64,000 bases of DNA from Ramlibacter montanisoli. GTDB lineage: Bacteria; Pseudomonadota; Gammaproteobacteria; Burkholderiales; Burkholderiaceae_C. Positions 62,981 to 64,000 of the stretch are shown one piece after another. The notes beneath the pieces are model-generated. The model was not told where the DNA came from, did not search any database, and was given only the letters and a program-made list of their open reading frames with translations. The position numbers and the translations under genes were made by a program. Each line of letters starts with the position of its first letter. Position 1 is the stretch's first letter. The DNA lies in contig NZ_JABFCS010000001.1 in assembly GCF_013087525.1 (NCBI RefSeq), positions 4,395,502 through 4,459,501 on the forward strand, written 5' to 3'.

Positions 62981-64000
62981 ATGGCTTCCTCCGTTTCCGA
63001 ATCCCCGATCTTCTTCGCGCAACCCCTGGCGCGCTCCGCAGCCCCGGCCATCGCCGGACACCGCGTGGAGCTGCAGCTGCTCACCACGCTCAAGTGCAAC
63101 CTGAAGTGCAGCTACTGCTCCCTCGGCGTGGGTGACGTGCTGGGCTCCCAGACCCAGGTCGCCTACAGCATCGACCAACTCGCCGCCTTCGCCGCCACCC
63201 ACCTGGCGGGCAAGGAGGTGTACGTCACCTTCTACGGCGGCGAGCCGACGCTCAACCGGCCGATGATGGCCGAGGTGATGCAGCGCTTCCCGCACTGGCG
63301 CTTCCAGCTGCAGACCAACGGCACGCTGATCGACGACGTGCCCGAGTGGATGCTGCAGCGGCTGTCCAACGTGCTGGTGTCGATCGACGGCGGCGAGGCC
63401 ACCACCGACGGCTACCGCGGGCGCGGCATCTACCGGCAGGTGCTCAAGAACCTGCGGGTGGTGCACGAACACTTCGGCGGCACGGTGACCGCGCGGGTCA
63501 CCTGGGGCAATGCCGACACCCGCTTCGAGGAACTCGATGCGCTGCTGGCCGACGACTCGCCCTTCGACTACCTGTACTGGCAGTTCGTCGCCGACGAGAT
63601 GTACGGCGACGGCGGCGTGGACAAGCGCAAGGCGGTGCTGCGCCAGCTGGTGGAGCGCTTCTTCGCCAGCACGGAGACGCTGTATCCCGTCATTCCGCTG
63701 ATGGGCATCGTGCGCAACAAGCTCTTCCCGGGGCGCGCGCAGGAACTCTATGGCGGCCGCACGCAGTGCCGCGTGTCATCGCACCTGCTCAACGTGATGC
63801 CCGACGGCCAGGTCTTCCCCTGCCCGGACATGCTGTACGAGCCGGCCATGCGCATGGGAAGCGTGCAGGACAACTGGCTCAAGGCCAGCCCGCTGCAGCA
63901 CGCGCAGACCATGCCCTGCGAGGATTGCGAAGCCTTCGCCTGGTGCCGCGGCAACTGCATGAAGAACCTGCACCGGGCCTACGTCCAGAACGACGCGCGC
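62981..64000 (+). CDS. SPASM-type radical SAM enzyme, 3' end outside the window
   Basis: 340 codons, open to the last base. The CX3CX2C cluster for the radical SAM iron-sulfur centre is CNLKCSYC (Cys39, Cys43, Cys46), followed by TFYGGEPTLN, FQLQTNGTL and LVSIDGG. The C-terminal part has the Cys pattern of a SPASM or twitch auxiliary cluster (CRVSSH, FPCPDM, CEDCEAF, CRGNC). These enzymes modify peptides or proteins, as in RiPP maturation, sulfatase-type maturation or quinohaemoprotein cross-linking. No ribosome binding site is obvious before ATG 62981. The target may be encoded downstream, off the window. Confidence 0.85.
   Translation, partial: MASSVSESPIFFAQPLARSAAPAIAGHRVELQLLTTLKCNLKCSYCSLGVGDVLGSQTQVAYSIDQLAAFAATHLAGKEVYVTFYGGEPTLNRPMMAEVMQRFPHWRFQLQTNGTLIDDVPEWMLQRLSNVLVSIDGGEATTDGYRGRGIYRQVLKNLRVVHEHFGGTVTARVTWGNADTRFEELDALLADDSPFDYLYWQFVADEMYGDGGVDKRKAVLRQLVERFFASTETLYPVIPLMGIVRNKLFPGRAQELYGGRTQCRVSSHLLNVMPDGQVFPCPDMLYEPAMRMGSVQDNWLKASPLQHAQTMPCEDCEAFAWCRGNCMKNLHRAYVQNDAR

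Overview
The window is GC-rich bacterial chromosomal DNA (about 70% G+C by eye) from a beta-proteobacterium, most likely Burkholderiales/Comamonadaceae (a Ramlibacter- or Variovorax-like organism). The signs are Bug-type tripartite tricarboxylate receptor proteins, a complete hut cluster using the HutF/HutG route, a PACE efflux protein and several Burkholderiales families of unknown function (DUF2917, DUF3597, DUF6151). No rRNA, tRNA, CRISPR array, insertion sequence or phage structural gene was recognised.

Layout. 0-7.7 kb holds housekeeping and accessory genes: a partial glutathione S-transferase, a ThDP enzyme, a cytochrome c/P460 protein, an exported caspase-like protein paired with an exported lipase-like hydrolase, a small cytochrome c, a PACE exporter and a cold-shock/DUF1294 membrane protein. 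8.1-13.75 kb is a visibly less GC-rich island with two compact plus-strand operons that look like anti-phage defence. The first is DUF2971 - possible ADP-ribosyltransferase-like protein - SIR2-like NADase. The second is leader peptide - membrane protein - histone-like/zinc-ribbon protein - small ORF - PIN RNase - HEPN/AbiU2 protein. A relic of mnmE lies at the right edge. 14.4-22.7 kb holds signalling and miscellaneous genes: an alpha/beta-hydrolase-LuxR fusion, a KaiC-like ATPase overlapping a hybrid histidine kinase, a VioB-like ferritin protein with a CX5R phosphatase-like partner, and a bactofilin.

23.9-34.5 kb is a divergent histidine-utilisation locus. hutC-D-I-G-F are translationally coupled on the minus strand. 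hutU-H and a NitT/TauT-type ABC importer are on the plus strand. The intergenic region contains a sigma70-like promoter for hutU and two identical HutC-type operators. 34.5-46 kb carries hypothetical proteins, a flavin reductase-like protein, a nucleoside deoxyribosyltransferase-like protein, an alcohol dehydrogenase, a heterodimeric ABC exporter pair, a PEP-mutase/ICL protein, an M23 peptidase and a DUF2927 protein. 46-50.8 kb is a LysR-controlled catabolic module (Bug receptor, CoA-transferase, cupin, acyl-CoA dehydrogenase). 51-58.7 kb includes arfB and a SARP-like regulator divergent from a methyltransferase - haloperoxidase/DUF3455 - DUF2855 - hydrolase run. 58.7-64 kb holds small exported and hypothetical proteins, a class-C beta-lactamase-like serine hydrolase, a DUF3597 protein and the start of a SPASM-type radical SAM enzyme that runs off the window.

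Caveat: about 17 otherwise intact genes are each broken by a single-base frame change, many at short runs of C or G. None falls in the 8-13.75 kb island. This looks like residual indel error in the sequence rather than real gene decay. I annotate these genes as one CDS across the shift and give the approximate position.
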